From Tillus elongatus (taxonomy: Eukaryota; Arthropoda; Insecta; Coleoptera; Cleridae), in the NCBI GenBank assembly GCA_964006375.1, contig OZ023267.1:83392906-83456905 (forward strand): a DNA stretch of 64,000 bases. The letters run 5' to 3'. The notes under the pieces are model-generated. The model saw nothing but the letters and a program-made list of their open reading frames with translations. It was not told where the DNA came from and searched no databases. Shown here in pieces: positions 54,078 to 64,000 of the stretch. Position 1 is the first letter of the stretch; each line of letters begins with the position of its first letter. A program made the translations under genes and the position numbers.

Positions 54078-54746
54078 GTATGTATATGTATGTATATGTA
54101 TGTATATGTATGTAGTATAAAAATGAAACAGATTAAATTATGTGTTGTGTTCAATATTATCTGAAAAATACAATATAGACGACGAAGTGGAATGTAACTT
54201 AAACCGCATTACACTGATGTATAGAAACTTTTTGATTCCGAATGACTTTGTTTTAAGTGTGTAGTTGGCCTTCTATAACGTTACTCACCACGTGACGTCA
54301 TAGGAGGGGGCGGGGCATATGCGCAATATCATATCTCTTGTAAGTCATTATATCATGAATCTAAAATTAAAGCAGCACCGAACTGTAGCATATATATGCC
54401 TTCCAACTTTTTCATTATATTAAAGTAAAAATAATATGTAGATTTCTCTCATCGTATATTCTTGTTATATGTTAATTTTATAGAACTTCTATTAATAGTA
54501 AAAATCTGAGTAGTTTTAAAATTAATATAATTTAAAGGCTTTCTGAAGATCATATTGTAGTTTCAATTAAGCGGTTAACACTAACACCTTGTAAGTGTTG
54601 AAAATAATAGCATACGCACATGCAGCATTGTAAATGGCTAAACCACAATCACAGTAGCTGTTTAAAGCCCCTGTTATTTAAAAATAGCAATCACTGATAG
54701 CAGTGCCATTAAAAACCGCTGTTTGGCTATACATACATACATATAC

Positions 54747-54819
<73 letters not shown>

Positions 54820-54859
54820 TAATAATTACATAAATTAATAACCTTGATTCAGTACTTAC
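53221..54859. other. Intron of the P-like gene with two (TA)n loci
   Basis: (TA)n with TATG units at 53993-54113 and TACATA/(TA)n at 54731-54816. The rest is AT-rich without recognisable features. Confidence 0.6.
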
Positions 54860-55031
54860 CAATACAGGTATGGAACTTTTTTTTAAGTGTACTGCAAAAG
54901 GTGATTTTTCTAAATCATAAGATTCCTCGGTAAAATGTAAATTGCACACATTTGAGTTCATAAAAATATCTTTATCGCTTAAATTTAATGCTCGTTTCCA
55001 AGCCTCGTATCTTTCACCAGCTTTGGGAAAT
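54860..55031 (-). CDS. P-like gene exon 2 (THAP C-terminus)
   Basis: Acceptor TTTTCAG at 55032-55038. The exon completes Arg and continues FPKAGERYEAWKRAL (THAP Trp), VCNLHFTEESYD (third Cys and His) and SSIPVL, the AVPTIF-like box. Donor GTAAGT follows at 54859. 172 nt, ending on a codon boundary. The following 1.64-kb intron holds two (TA)n loci. Confidence 0.75.
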
Positions 55032-55370
55032 CTGAAAATAATATCTGGAATTATCTACTTTATCAGTGACTGAAGCTCTAGAAAGATGCAGTAATAGATA
55101 AAACGAAACTATTCTGCTTCTTTTCTACTTCTACTGGAACTACATAGGTAAATACATCTAATTCAAGTAATAATTGCCAAACAAAATGCTTAATTTCATT
55201 ACAAATATTCAATAAATAATGCATTATTAAGATTTTATTTCTAAAAAACAATTGACAATAATAAATGCTAAAGATTTAACAAAAGCAATACAATGTGTAA
55301 ATACGGACCTGTGAAGACCAATAAACATTTGGCGCCAAACAAGGAAACAGAAGACATATAAACAACTTAC

Positions 55371-55453
55371 CGAAATAAATGCACATTTGCTTTATCCTTT
55401 TCATAATTGGCACTTTTATTGTACACACAGTTCTTCTCAATACACCTTGGCAT
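55371..55453 (-). CDS. P-like gene exon 1 (THAP N-terminus)
   Basis: ATG at 55453. MPRCIEKNCVYN with the first two zinc cysteines, ending ...NVHLF and two bases of an Arg codon. Donor GTAAG follows at 55370. Confidence 0.75.
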
Positions 55454-55867
55454 TTTTCAACTTTTACACTCTTAAAATACTGCTAAAAAACGGCAAAACA
55501 CACAAGATATCCTCTAATCGCAATTCAACAAACACTTCAAACACTTGTTGACAGTTGACAACAACTTCAAGAGCGAATGGGGGAACGAATCAAAACAAAA
55601 CACATTAGCGCGTTATTCAAAATTTTGTTTGTGATTGGACGGTGCCAAGAGTGGAAAATCGACAGGCTGCAACTTGGCTTTGTTCCCTCTAACATATACA
55701 ACCTCTTTGGGTTACCATAAGGCACTGGCTGTGTTCAGACTTTAATATTTCTCTGTCACTTTCTTAGAAAACGGGTACTGCTTTGGAGATGTGTTTTTCA
55801 AAAAATCCTAAAATTTATCCTACAAAAATAGTATTGTATTTTGTTTCTTTACCGTCTGCCTATTTCA
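55454..55867. other. 5' flank of the P-like gene; no gene seen
   Basis: Contains a diverged dispersed motif at about 55713-55742 (CATAAGGCACTGGCTGTG). Confidence 0.45.
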
Positions 55868-56060
55868 GGAACTATGTCCAGTCACCGACCCCAGACATAC
55901 GTTTCGCCTTTATAAGTTTGTACGCATGGTAGGGATGTTTAACATGCCTAACATAGCGAGGTACACGAGACCGACATCTTAGCGGCCTTTCTGAAAAGCG
56001 GGTGCAGGCATTCCACTTGCTCAAGCACAATGCAGTTGTCATGGCAATTGTTATGTTTCA
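55868..56060 (-). repeat. SINE copy 2 (body only)
   Basis: Diverged match to the body of the SINE at 40-345, lacking the tRNA-like head. Confidence 0.6.
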
Positions 56061-57484
56061 ATATGTACCGAATTAATAATTATTTATAATTTACGAAAAG
56101 GTGTGGTAAAATGCTATTCCAGAACATCTGAAACGAAAACCAATGGTCTACCTGCTAAGCTACTGAAAAAGCTAATTGAGATATAGATAGCAAAAATATA
56201 GCAATATTCAATTGGCCAATGTCAAATGGTAGATGGAGAACAATTTGAACACTTTTGCTAAATTTTGTTTGTTTTTCTTGATTCAATAATTTTTTCGATT
56301 AAATTTACGTTTCCAATTTTTAAAGTAAATTATGCTATTTTTTTCCACAAAAAAAAATTGTTGTGTGAGGTACCAATTTTTTTTCATCGTCATTTATGTA
56401 GTAAGCAGGCCTATGGAAAAACATCAAAAAAACATGGTTGTCATTTAAACAAGTTATGATGACGCCACTATTCAGAAATAGGTGACGTCATAAATGAAAT
56501 TAAGTTGACAATTAATAGGATAATTATATCTTGGTAGGTGTGTAAATAGCTAGAAGAGGTTCTTTGGTCAGGAAAATAAAACCAGTTTTTTTTTGGAAAT
56601 TTCTGCTTTATTTTCGGAAAATGTTTGTACTTTTTGAAACAACAAAGCTATTTTAATGAAATGTGGTACATTGTTACTACTATATAGGTTATATTGCCAA
56701 CCAAATGTCCTTTGCCATTAAAAACATTTTTACGAAAATTCGCTACCATAACGCACATGCTGCGTTCAAACATTTTTCAAATGGGGCACCTGTATACAAG
56801 AAATTAATTTGCATCTTCACAAACTTCTCAAAAATATATAATATTAATAGTCAATTTTAATAAACAACGAAAAAAATCCTTATTTTTATAATTCTAAATA
56901 AAAATGTTGCAGTATGCCATGCAAAAAATGCTGCTGTTTATCGTTCACTTGGAAGCAAGTGAGAGTTCCCAAAATTTGTTCTATGCGATGTCACTGTTAT
57001 ATAAATGTTGTGTTTCATTTTCAAATTGTCTTTTTTTTTTTTAATTTATTTATTGTGTGAAGTTATGACTATAGCAGTAAACCAAACTTTCGAACATTTT
57101 GAGAAATACGATATGTTAGCTTGTTTAGACTACACTAAAAAAAATTGAATATAAATTTGCATAATCAGTCATTATTTATTGGAGATAGATAACAGGCCAT
57201 TGAGTCTGAATATCATATGTATTTATTTATCTACACTGAAACTTGGGTCGTAATAAATTTACATTTTCATACCTGACTAATCGTTCTAAGAAAGTTTATT
57301 CCTCCTATGATAAAGGCATGCTTTTCTCTTCGAAACGATTGTCACAGGCCCAATAAATTAAATGTCCGTCACATCTGGGCAGTAAATCAGAAGACATTTT
57401 TATCATTATATTTACAGAAATTTATGTGTGATCTTATTGTATCACAAGGCACTGGGCTTAATTATCTTGTGTAGAAACAGATAT
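56061..57484. repeat. MITE relative (56570-56785) in otherwise featureless DNA
   Basis: 56570-56785 matches the interior and right end of the 61833-62112 MITE (ATGAAATGTGGTACATTGTT, CATAACGCACATGCTGCGTT). The rest of the interval shows no gene. Confidence 0.65.
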
Positions 57485-57580
57485 AAAGATGAAAAAGTGA
57501 AAGGGCAACGCTAGAAATTGAACCCAGTACCCTTATTCGGTTCAGAGGCACAGGTTCGTACAACTGAATAACCCAGGCTC
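57485..57580 (-). repeat. SINE tRNA-like head, isolated and diverged
   Basis: ATTGAACCCAGTACCC ... CAACTGAATAACCCAGGC matches the head region of the SINE at 268-344. Confidence 0.6.
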
Positions 57581-58364
57581 TAAGTACATTAGTGTAACTA
57601 ATGTTTTATGAAAACACTACCCTTGCTGCAAATAAACTCATTCAAGCTAAAGTAACACACCCGTCAAGTTTTCCCAAAATCGATGAATAATTTTTTTTAT
57701 TCTGTTAGTATACATTTTATCTATGAAAAATCGCTAAAACATCTTTCTAAACTGGCAAGATTTCAAATATTTATTTAGTTTTTTCATCCAATATAATAAT
57801 GGTATATGGTTTGTAAACATACAATAGTACAGAATACGACAGAAACAGAAACCTACAAGAACAAGGTCCCACGCCTTGAAAGGAGTTTGATCATTTACCC
57901 TGATAAAGCATGCGCCTAATAGCACATCATAATAAAATAAATAAAATTACTGAACTAGAAACTGTTGGAGATAAAATAACAAAACTGCAACAGGGAGACA
58001 TGTTTCTTATAAGGCTCTTTCGCAATTCTATACTTTTGCATACTAACCCTTTTTATGTGAAAAAAATTACAACCTCATACTTTCATCCCTTTGCTAAGAA
58101 AGGTGTAGCCTGTAATTCCTACACATATATTTTATCCATTTGAAAATTGCCATTACCCACTGGTTGGTGATAGGTAACAATTTTATACAAGTAATAGAAA
58201 TTCAATGTAGGGACCTAATTAGTCATTCATATATTTTTTGACTCAAGGCGATATCTCAATGTTTTGGGTCGTGAATTAGGAATTTATTTTTTGTTAAAAT
58301 TCAATTTATTTTTTTATAAATGTTTACTAAGTTTAGGTATATATATTTTTGTTTCTTGAACCTC
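57581..58364. other. No gene seen
   Basis: AT-rich; the short frame at 57910-58143 has no recognisable domain. Confidence 0.45.
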
Positions 58365-58670
58365 GGTCTATTTCCGCGACTATGCCCAATCACTGTCGCT
58401 ACTATCCTGGAAATTTTGGCCAAACCCCTGCTTTTCTGTAAGGAGGGTAGTGATGTTTCATGTGCCTGACATCGCATAGACACGAGACTGATGGCTCTAC
58501 ACTCCCTCCGAAGGGCGGAACATACAGACATTCAACTTACTCAAATACAATGCGACAACCTCCGTTGATGTTAAGTATGTACTGGAAAAGCGAAAGGGGA
58601 ACATTGGGAATCTAACCCAGTACCCTCCGGTTCAGACGCACACATTCTTACCACTGAACCACGAGGCGCT
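58365..58670 (-). repeat. SINE copy 3 (full)
   Basis: Full-length relative of copy 1 with head (about 58600-58668) and body; shared landmarks CTGTAAGGAGGGTAG and CCTCCGAAGGGCGGAAC. Confidence 0.75.
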
Positions 58671-59986
58671 ATATATATTAATGAGCAGGCTTTGTATTTA
58701 GTGTTGTTATATCAGTTTGTTTTCTTTGGCTTATCTTTTTAAATTCTTAATAAATATTTTTGTAGAATCCGAGTGACTTGCATTTTTTAGATAAATCATC
58801 ATAGTCCAAAGGTAATATTGTCCCGTCGTCGCAACCACTTTTCAGCCCCATACATTTATACATATCTATTTATTTTCTTTATTGAATGCTTTTTCATTCA
58901 TTGTAATCCTGCCCGTTAGTTTTAGCCATATTTACCATCATGCGTAAATTCATTTCTGTAGGGGATGTGACTCTAAATGAATACATTATGTAATTTGGCT
59001 AAACGTCATATTTTTGCATTGGGATTATATGGATAAACCTCTACACATATGTGTGTACCTGTTACAAATGAAATTGATCTAAAAACAGATCGTGCGTCTT
59101 TTAATAAAATTTCACCAAGTTTGTAGAATAATACTTAAATGTGTTATTTAAAAATGAATAACTTAATTTGAAAACTAATTTTAATCACAAAATTACATCT
59201 ATGCAGAGAAAAATGATTATTGTTTCGTGGAAAGTTCCGTTTTCTAAGTACATTAGCACAGATGCATAGTTGTTTCCTTTTCTTCTTAGTTATACAGTGT
59301 TAGAAATTGCGTTATATATTAATTAGAACATTTATTATAATTGGGAAGAAACCAACAAGGCTTGGCGCAGCAAGTGCGTTTGGTAGCGAATTTTAATGCC
59401 CCACCTCCCCAAGAATCGTTACTTGAACATATAAAAATAGTTAAAAAATATTTTTTTTCAAAAGTCGGGATCTCCCCATTAGTGAATCGTTTCTAAGAAA
59501 AATAACATAACTAACTATATGAAATTGTGAGCAACAAAATTAATAGATGTAAGAGAAAACAGTTCCGTTTTGTTTTTCTCGTACGAAATTTATGTCTGGT
59601 GTATTGCTACTTTTTGGCCTCTTAGCCCCGAATAACTGTTTTTGGGTGTGAAAACAAAAACTTCATTTATCATACACAAAGTTTGAGTCCTTGTATCCCT
59701 CTTTGGTCTCCTGGGGAAAAATAGTTATGTCCATGACTCAAATTTTCGATTAGCTAAACACTTAGAATTTGGTTAATAGTATTGTAGTCTAAGTCAATGC
59801 AATTTGCCTACCAAGTTTTATTTCAATAACTACTAGTCTCAGAGATACATTTTTCGAAAAGAGACTTGAATTTTTTACTGAAATACTGGTGCGCTTGTGC
59901 TGGCTAACGAACTCGTGGAAAATATATTATATGAGGACACGTGTCAAATTTTAAAAAATGTTATTATTTTGTAATTGAGTTGTAGT
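58671..59986. other. No gene seen
   Basis: An inverted dispersed motif at 59366-59395 (GCAGCAAGTGCGTTTGGTAG); otherwise unassigned. Confidence 0.5.

Positions 59987-60073
<87 letters not shown>
59987..60073. repeat. (TA)n microsatellite
   Basis: About 80 bp of TA. Confidence 0.95.
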
Positions 60074-60077
<4 letters not shown>

Positions 60078-60477
60078 TTTATAAACATTAAAAAGCGAAA
60101 CATATAACCCATACATTTGCAGTCGTATCCAATCTCTTTACTGTAGTGCGTAATTAGTACATATATTGTACTTACTTATTTACGCCTACCATAATATTTG
60201 TAACATTGTATAGACACTAGGAACTAAAAATTAGTGGATGAACCATTAAAACAATTTAATTCAATAATGTAAGTTTTTACTTCAATATAAGTTACAAGAT
60301 TTTTAATGTGATTAGGTCCTAATAAAAGTGTGAGGATATTCCTATATCGTTTTTTCTATAAGTATAATTTTCACGCTAGAAAACTTGTAAGCTTATTGCA
60401 CGGGAATCATAAAATGCTTTATTTAAGAAACGAAAAGTTAAGGTTTAAGCAACCGATAAAATTTTGCTCGTCAAATA
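60074..60477. other. No gene seen
   Basis: AT-rich, no motif. Confidence 0.4.
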
Positions 60478-60782
60478 ATGCATTGTAAATTTAATGTCGA
60501 TGGCAAATTGACCGTTATTTTTATCATTGATAAGTACTTCATTTATTTTACGTTGTCAAAAGCTGATGGTTATCGAAGTATTCAATTTCAGTGAGTTTTT
60601 TATAACACTGACAACACTGCTTATGCCGGAGGAGGCGTCATTGGATCCGATGCGAACGCCCTCTGTTATACAATTTTCCAACTTGTCACCTCTCAGCTCA
60701 GTGACAATACAGTTGCACTTGTACTGAATTTGCCTCGGGCAGTTGGAGAAATCCTAGTGTGTACACATTTAATAGAAACGTA
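60478..60782 (+). pseudogene. Orphan coding-like frame with one in-frame TGA
   Basis: One frame from ATG 60478 reads MHCKFNVDGKLTVIF ... SKADGYRSIQFQ, meets TGA near 60591 and continues NTDNTAYAGGGVIGSDANAL, then CYTIFQLVTSQLSDNTVALV to a TAA at about 60782. The second part is GC-richer than its surroundings. GTGAGT at the TGA could be a splice donor. No family recognised. Confidence 0.3.
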
Positions 60783-61832
60783 ATTTAAAAAAAAACCTAG
60801 AAGGGCTACATACTTAGGGTTTATTGCAATCGAATCTTTACGTGCTCCTGCAGGTAATGAATAGTCAAAGTCATCTCTTTTGGAACATGTTCGTATATAT
60901 AATCTTATCTAAATCATTGGAATATTTAAGTGAATTTCAATTAATTATAACTAATAACAAAACATTTTTTGAAATTTGCGAACATTCATCACCATTTGTG
61001 GTTTGTCTAGATTATGCAGCTTTTTAAATTGTTCCCGTAGACCTACTATTTCTTGAGATAATTATAATTTAAGGAGGCTTTGTTTTCCTATACTAAAGTG
61101 ATAGCTAAATGCTAAACACTAATGAATACCGTACAAAATTTTTACAATGACGTTGAGTGATTTATTGTTAGAGTCTTGTATCTACATGTACAATACGTCC
61201 TTGCAGAGACATAATTGGGAAGATCATGATGAGATAGGACAATTTCGGGAGGGATCTCTCTAACTAATATAATAACCTATTACGTCGACAATAAAACCTT
61301 GGTGGTTCTGTCACAAAAAATCCTAATCTAAATACTAATATTAATTTATTCTACGTCATTTTCCTTCATTTCGTTAAAATATGAGAAAAAAAATCAATTT
61401 TAAACAAAAATTGTATGCTGTAAATAATCAAGACGTTACATAGTAATATACTAGAATATATACCTGTTAGTAGATACATCTGTCATGTCGAGAATGGCCG
61501 AGAGGTAATGGCAGCAGTGTTGATTTAATAATGGACTCCTATAACACGCGTTCTAATATCAGTTAGTGACTTCACTTTTTTTTAGTCTTATTTCATTTTA
61601 CCATTTTCTGATCAGATTGTGTAATTCTGGTGAATTATTTAGCAAGTTTTTGTATGGCAAATTCAATTAGGACGAGATGAAAACTTGTAAGACTTATATC
61701 AATTTGAATAGCACATCTGGTTGTTTGTTATCGCCCTAACTTAGTGAAATCGTTCCGTACTTAATACAGCTATAGACTTTTACCGTGGCTTCACAAGTGC
61801 TTGTTATTTTCTGCAACCGATTTCTATTTTAA
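60783..61832. other. No gene seen
   Basis: 61720-61830 is a dispersed segment also present at 49215-49325. Confidence 0.5.
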
Positions 61833-62112
61833 CTGGACGTAGCAAGTGCGCTATGGTAGCGAATTTTCATTAGAGTTTCAAATTTAAATAGTTCAATTTG
61901 CTATTACCCTAACGTCCTTAAGTTTATTTTCGGAAAATTTTTGTACATTTTCAAACAATAAAGCCATTTTGATGAAATATGGTACATTGTTTCTACTGTA
62001 TAGGTTATACTAGTAACCAAATTTCATGTCTGATTTCTTAAAAAAAAGACATATTTGTTATGAAAAACATCGTTATGAAAATTCACTGCCATAACGCACT
62101 TGCTGCGTCCAG
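61833..62112. mobile_element. 280-bp MITE with ~39-bp TIRs
   Basis: CTGGACGTAGCAAGTGCG ... CGCACTTGCTGCGTCCAG. TIRs match across about 39 bp with a few differences. No clear TSD. Its right end abuts the break in the gypsy RT. Terminal-motif copies occur at about 22915, 24075, 24895, 37100, 56745 and 59370. Confidence 0.8.
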
Positions 62113-62125
62113 ACTTTTTTGCCTT

Positions 62126-63189
62126 TTAGTAAAGCGTTAGTTCTTCAAAAGTTTTCGAAGTGATGACCATATCATTAACATACATAAAAACTTTGGCCTC
62201 AAATCTAGGACCAAAAATAGAATCGACAAGACCCTGGAGCGCTTGACTTAACGAAGCCACACCAAATGGTAACCTAGTGAATTGGTACAATCCGCGTCCA
62301 GGGACGGCAAAAGCAGTTTTCTCTTTGGATTCATAATCTAGTGGGATTTGCCAGAACGAAGTCTTTAAGTCGATGCTAGAGATAAAGACAGCATTTCTAA
62401 GCATATTCAAAATAAAATCAACTCTAGCTAAGGGATAATTATCAAATTTTGTAACAGCATTGAGATATCTACCATCAAAACAAAACCTATGTTCCCCTTT
62501 GACTTTGGAACAATGATAACTGGTGAGCACCAAGGAGTGCATGACTTCTCGACAACACCTAAAGATAACATCTTATGTAGCTCTTGATGCAATATTTTTA
62601 ACATGAATGGTGTGAATGGATATTGCCTCAGGCGAAAAGGTTTGGCATCAGCTGAGTCGATGTGGTGAGTCATTCGGTTTGTTTTTTCAGGACTGTTCTC
62701 TCCGCTTACTTCCTGAAAAGATGTAATAACTTGCTGCTTCAGAATCTCCTGATCAGTAGATAGTTCTACAGTGTTGTATAGTGAAGGTGTACACGGACCT
62801 ACCACCACTGCAATCTGATCCACTTTTGTAGACTGAACGAACCAATTCTTATCCCTAAAGTTGATCTGTAAACCAAAGAGTCGACAAAAATCGCTACCCA
62901 ATATTAAAATGTGACGTAAAGAAGGTACTATGAGAACTGGCACTACTTTGCAGCAGTCCTCAATACAAAAAGGCAAATGAACAATGTCAACAACAGATTG
63001 CTTTCTTCCATCAGCCGTTGACACAAACTCATGAGAAGTCTGGAGTATTTCTATCCCAAATTTGCTAAGCAAATAAATGCCTTGACTTCCCAAAACTGAA
63101 AAATTGGCCCCTACGATATCGTGATTATACAGCTTTAATGAAATATAAGGACGATTGTCAAAAGGCTTTTCCACAAAGAGTGTAGACAA
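62126..63189 (-). pseudogene. Ty3/gypsy protease and reverse transcriptase, frameshifted
   Basis: The 62428-63189 frame: retropepsin-like region (VGANFSVLGSQGIYLL; the catalytic D-T/S-G is not in this frame; VLIVPSLRHILILGSDF near its C-terminus), linker, then RT entry LRQYPFTPFMLKILHQE and SPVIIVPKSKG. The frame shifts near 62500. The 62126-62542 frame continues FCFDGRYLNAVTKFDNYPLA, FISSIDLKTSFWQI, TAFAVPGRGLYQFTRLPFGV and VFMYVNDMV. The YxDD box is YVND here, so catalysis is lost. Confidence 0.85.
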
Positions 63190-63416
63190 ATTTTGAACAT
63201 GGTCGTTACTATATTTATATAACTGTCCATTAAACTCTGAGTTTTATTGACTCTACCATTTTTGAACTTATTAAACTTTGACTTACAATAATTTGAGGAA
63301 ATTTTAGTGAAAGTTTTTCAAAATCAGAAACACGAACATTTTTTTAAATGGAATTTAGAATTCTGGATGAGGAGTTTTTAAATGACATTCTCGGGACCTT
63401 AGCAGGAGTAGCCTGC

Positions 63417-64000
63417 AATTGGCCCATTATTCTGACCTCCTTGTTTTGAACACCTATCACAAGTTGCTAAAGTAACATTTGCAGCATCACACTTAAAACA
63501 AAACTTCCCTTTTGGATCTAAACAAGTACGATGTGTGTGGTTTTCCAGCTGGCAATTAAAACATTTCACCGGTTGTCTCGGTGTAGAACTGTGTGATTGA
63601 GATTGCGAAGGAGGATGGCTGGGCGCATGAGATATTGAAGGAATGGGGTGTTGGGGTGTTGCAGAGACTGAAGACTGAGACTATAAACTTGATGTTCAAG
63701 TTTCTTTGACCTCAAGTGACTGACATTTTTTAATGTCATTAATCTCATCAATTTTCCTACAATATTTTATTAAATCCTCACAGGACTTAACCTTGACAAA
63801 GGCCAACTGATTAACTTAACAAGGAAGCATATTAAGGCATATAATTTTCAGTCTAGTTGATAAGATGGGTGGTCTACTCAATTGTTCAAACATTGAATTC
63901 AAGATTGCCAATGTATATGTGAATTGGTTCAGATTTAGTCTGAAACCTACCATTAATTTCTTCCCACATCTTATCATCTGAATTTGTTGGTAAAATTTCC
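63417..64000 (-). pseudogene. Ty3/gypsy gag: capsid C-part and CCHC knuckle
   Basis: 63715-63999 translates in two frames to SDDKMWEEINGRFQTKSEPI, FEQLSRPPILSTRLKIICLN and CEDLIKYCRKIDEIN, typical of the capsid C-terminal domain. 63470-63578 gives CFNCQLENHTHRTC (CX2CX4HX4C), then CFKCDAANVTLATCDRC. Stops between the parts indicate decay. Confidence 0.75.

Larger units (their letters stand above)
50771..55453 (-). pseudogene. P-element/THAP9-like transposase gene, four exons, three indels
   Basis: Four exons with matching phases encode about 820 residues: a THAP zinc finger (exons 1-2), a serine/proline-rich linker (exon 3), then a coiled-coil-like and catalytic P-type transposase region (exon 4). 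Catalytic landmarks: LVIDEIAIRQ (52240-52270), VSITFDGATNN, FFDPCHMIKLIRN (51845-51870) and GGYNNNPPAKQFKSAYKR (51240-51295). Frame breaks occur near 52235, in an A6 run near 51838 and in a T7 run near 51310. Two of the three are at homopolymers, so base-calling error is possible. No terminal repeats were found, so it may be an immobile, recently domesticated or just-dead copy. Confidence 0.8.
62126..64000 (-). mobile_element. Ty3/gypsy LTR retrotransposon fragment (gag-PR-RT)
   Basis: Minus strand, entering from beyond the window end. Capsid, zinc knuckle, protease and RT fingers/palm follow in order. The 3' part (RNase H, integrase, LTR) is missing because the sequence stops at the MITE. 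No LTR is visible. Confidence 0.85.

Overview
Eukaryotic, AT-rich and very repeat-dense DNA, most probably from an arthropod (likely insect) nuclear genome. The evidence is the mix of element families: a BEL/Pao LTR retrotransposon primed by tRNA-Tyr, mariner-like transposons with an N-terminal DUF4817-like domain, an RNase H-bearing LINE, Penelope-like fragments, a P-element/THAP-type transposase gene with introns, a Ty3/gypsy fragment and many (TA)n loci. Almost nothing looks like ordinary host coding sequence. The best host candidate is one internal exon at 12743-12927.

Layout. 1-2.2 kb: tRNA-derived SINE and a Penelope-like (PLE) C-terminus whose GIY-YIG core is replaced by (TA)n. 2.79-9.78 kb: complete but decayed BEL/Pao element (TSD TCTAT, both LTRs, PBS, gag, RT, integrase). 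9.81-12.67 kb: fold-back array of exact 307-bp monomers, each carrying a type I hammerhead ribozyme (10 copies), flanked by a 13-bp TSD and lying about 75 bp upstream of the candidate exon. 13.3-21 kb: MITE, LINE scrap and two mariner-like elements. 21-26 kb: (TA)n-linked dispersed repeats. 26-33.8 kb: an LOA/R1/I-like LINE on the minus strand, split by a 1.29-kb uninterrupted (GT)n and by a second 307-bp hammerhead array (5 ribozymes, 12-bp TSD), and bracketed by two directly repeated ~390-bp elements.

38.39-48.42 kb: a 10.03-kb palindromic element with 4.58-kb arms, an 877-bp centre, AGT...ACT termini and a 6-bp TSD (ATGGGT). These are Polinton/Maverick hallmarks. It has no complete replication or capsid gene and resembles an integrated fold-back (defective) form of a Polinton/adinto-like genome. 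49.8-50.5 kb: PLE and RTE-like LINE scraps. 50.77-55.45 kb: P-element/THAP9-like gene with four phase-compatible exons and only three indels. 55.8-62.1 kb: SINE and MITE copies and an orphan reading frame. 62.1-64 kb: Ty3/gypsy gag-PR-RT running off the window end.

The most interesting systems are the hammerhead retrozyme-like arrays, which may depend on PLE-type reverse transcriptase as inferred from known retrozymes (PLE scraps occur in the same window), and the giant Polinton-like palindrome. All homology calls come from reading motifs by eye. No database search was possible.
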